64,000 nt of DNA from Rhineura floridana (Eukaryota > Chordata > Lepidosauria > Squamata > Rhineuridae). Under the pieces are notes generated by a model. The model did not search any database. It was not told the DNA's origin and saw only the letters and a list, made by a program, of their open reading frames with translations. Numbering within the stretch: position 1 is the stretch's first letter; each line of letters starts with the position of its first letter. A program made the position numbers and the translations under genes. Of this stretch, positions 62,919-64,000 are shown piece by piece. Location of the stretch: the NCBI RefSeq assembly GCF_030035675.1, contig NC_084497.1, forward strand, positions 26,402,455-26,466,454, read 5' to 3'.

Positions 62919-64000
62919 CTACAAGATTATTTTGGGGGGGGGGGGAGAGAGAGAAAAGAAGACATTAACTGAATGTAAGAGAACAATGGGCATTCACATT
63001 CTCTCCTTCCAGGCTCATATTCAAACAACAAAAGCGATCAGCATCTGAAGGCAAGGTATCTTAGACCATAAAAATGAGGTTTAAAGAAGGCGCGGGAAAC
63101 CTTCGACCCTCCTGTTGCTGAACGCCAGTGCCTGTCATCCCTGGCCACCGGCCACGCTTGCTAAGGCTGATGGGAGCTGTTATTCAGCAACATGGGGAGG
63201 GCCAAAGGCTCCCCACACATGGCATAAAGAGCAGCTTCCATTAAGAAAAGGAAGTTTAAAAGGGGTGGGGAGGAAAGGAATGGAAGTTACAGATCGGGTA
63301 TACTGATTACAACGATCCGATGATGGAAGAACTTATTTCTGCATAGGAAACGACACACAAAACATAGTCAGGGTCACAAAGGGATTGAAGCCGAGCCCTC
63401 GCCAGCAGGAAAGCTTTAAGGGCTTGGGGAAAACCAGGATTACTTCTGGTGAATGCCTGGAGGCTCTCTAGTCCTCGGAGTTTTATATCTGGCGAGCAAA
63501 TCACAAGGGCATGTAAGCAAAATGGAGTTTGGGAGCAGGGGCGGAGAGAGAAGAGGAGAAACAATTATAGTGATCCTCTCCACAAAACAGTAAAGGCATG
63601 AACAAAAAGTCTTAATACGCTGGCAGGGTTGTGGGGAGGAGGATGCAGGGAGCCGAGATGACAATCTGATGTCCTGTTGGCTGATTATCCCAGTCCCAAC
63701 AGGGCCTCGCTAGGGGAGAAGTCAGAGCTGGAGGCCTGACTTTTCCCCTTCTTTTTCCCAAGCAGGAGGTGGCGGTGCCAATTTTTGGTGCAAACAGACG
63801 GGACAAGGAGCCGGCCAAAAAACTTTTTTTTTCAAATAAACCCGCTGCAGTAAATGGAGTGAGAAATTGAGAGCTCTGTGCCCAGAAGCCTAAAGAATCG
63901 CTCAGAGCAGGGGGCAGGAGGGAGACTTGGTTTTTTCCTGGCAGGGGGGTCAGACTCCCCGCAGAGACTCGTTAACTTTTTTCAGAAGGCTACAGCGGGC
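62919..64000. other. PANK4: PANK4 intron to the window edge
   Basis: A G run at 62935-62945 and a hAT-type MITE at about 63082-63225. I found no match to the preceding PANK4 exon (LFLRHEGYLGAIGAFLKG in human), so the next exon probably lies beyond the window. Confidence 0.5.

Overview
The window reads as nuclear DNA of a squamate reptile, most likely a lizard. It holds three vertebrate genes with canonical GT-AG exons, embedded in CR1 and L2 LINE remnants, tRNA-derived SINEs of squamate type (including a Sauria-SINE-like family), many palindromic hAT-type MITEs, and one young LTR retrotransposon. No species call is possible from the sequence alone.

Genes, left to right. (1) 939-2584, plus strand: the last coding exon of PLCH2 (phospholipase C eta-2), giving the Ser-rich C-terminal tail. 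(2) 23.8-42.7 kb, plus strand: a complete ten-coding-exon gene for a 481-residue kainate-binding protein (KBP). KBPs are short ionotropic glutamate receptor relatives that lack the amino-terminal domain; they are known from fish, frogs and birds and not from mammals. (3) 44.8-62.9 kb, minus strand and running off the right edge: the last eleven coding exons of PANK4, covering the linker and the whole DUF89 metal-dependent phosphatase domain. PLCH2 and PANK4 are also neighbours in human 1p36, so KBP sits in a conserved syntenic slot that lacks it in mammals. KBP and PANK4 converge tail to tail, with stop codons about 2.1 kb apart.

The 21-kb gap between PLCH2 and KBP holds a nearly whole Ty3/gypsy element of the Gmr1 type (11305-17603). 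Its terminal repeats are about 700 bp, it is flanked by a 5-bp target duplication (CAAAC), and it has a tRNA-Leu-like primer site, a Gag with a SCAN-like capsid region, and the unusual pol order integrase before reverse transcriptase. It is treated here as a fossil.

KBP intron 1 (6.3 kb) carries a cluster of SINEs and a homogeneous nine-copy 128-bp minisatellite that ends 160 bp before a 32-nt exon. The remaining introns are mostly repeat-filled. The L2 LINE in a PANK4 intron (55.2-56.4 kb) keeps an open C-terminal reverse transcriptase frame. Most repeats were grouped by comparing copies inside this window, so family names marked unclassified are labels used only here (A-G).
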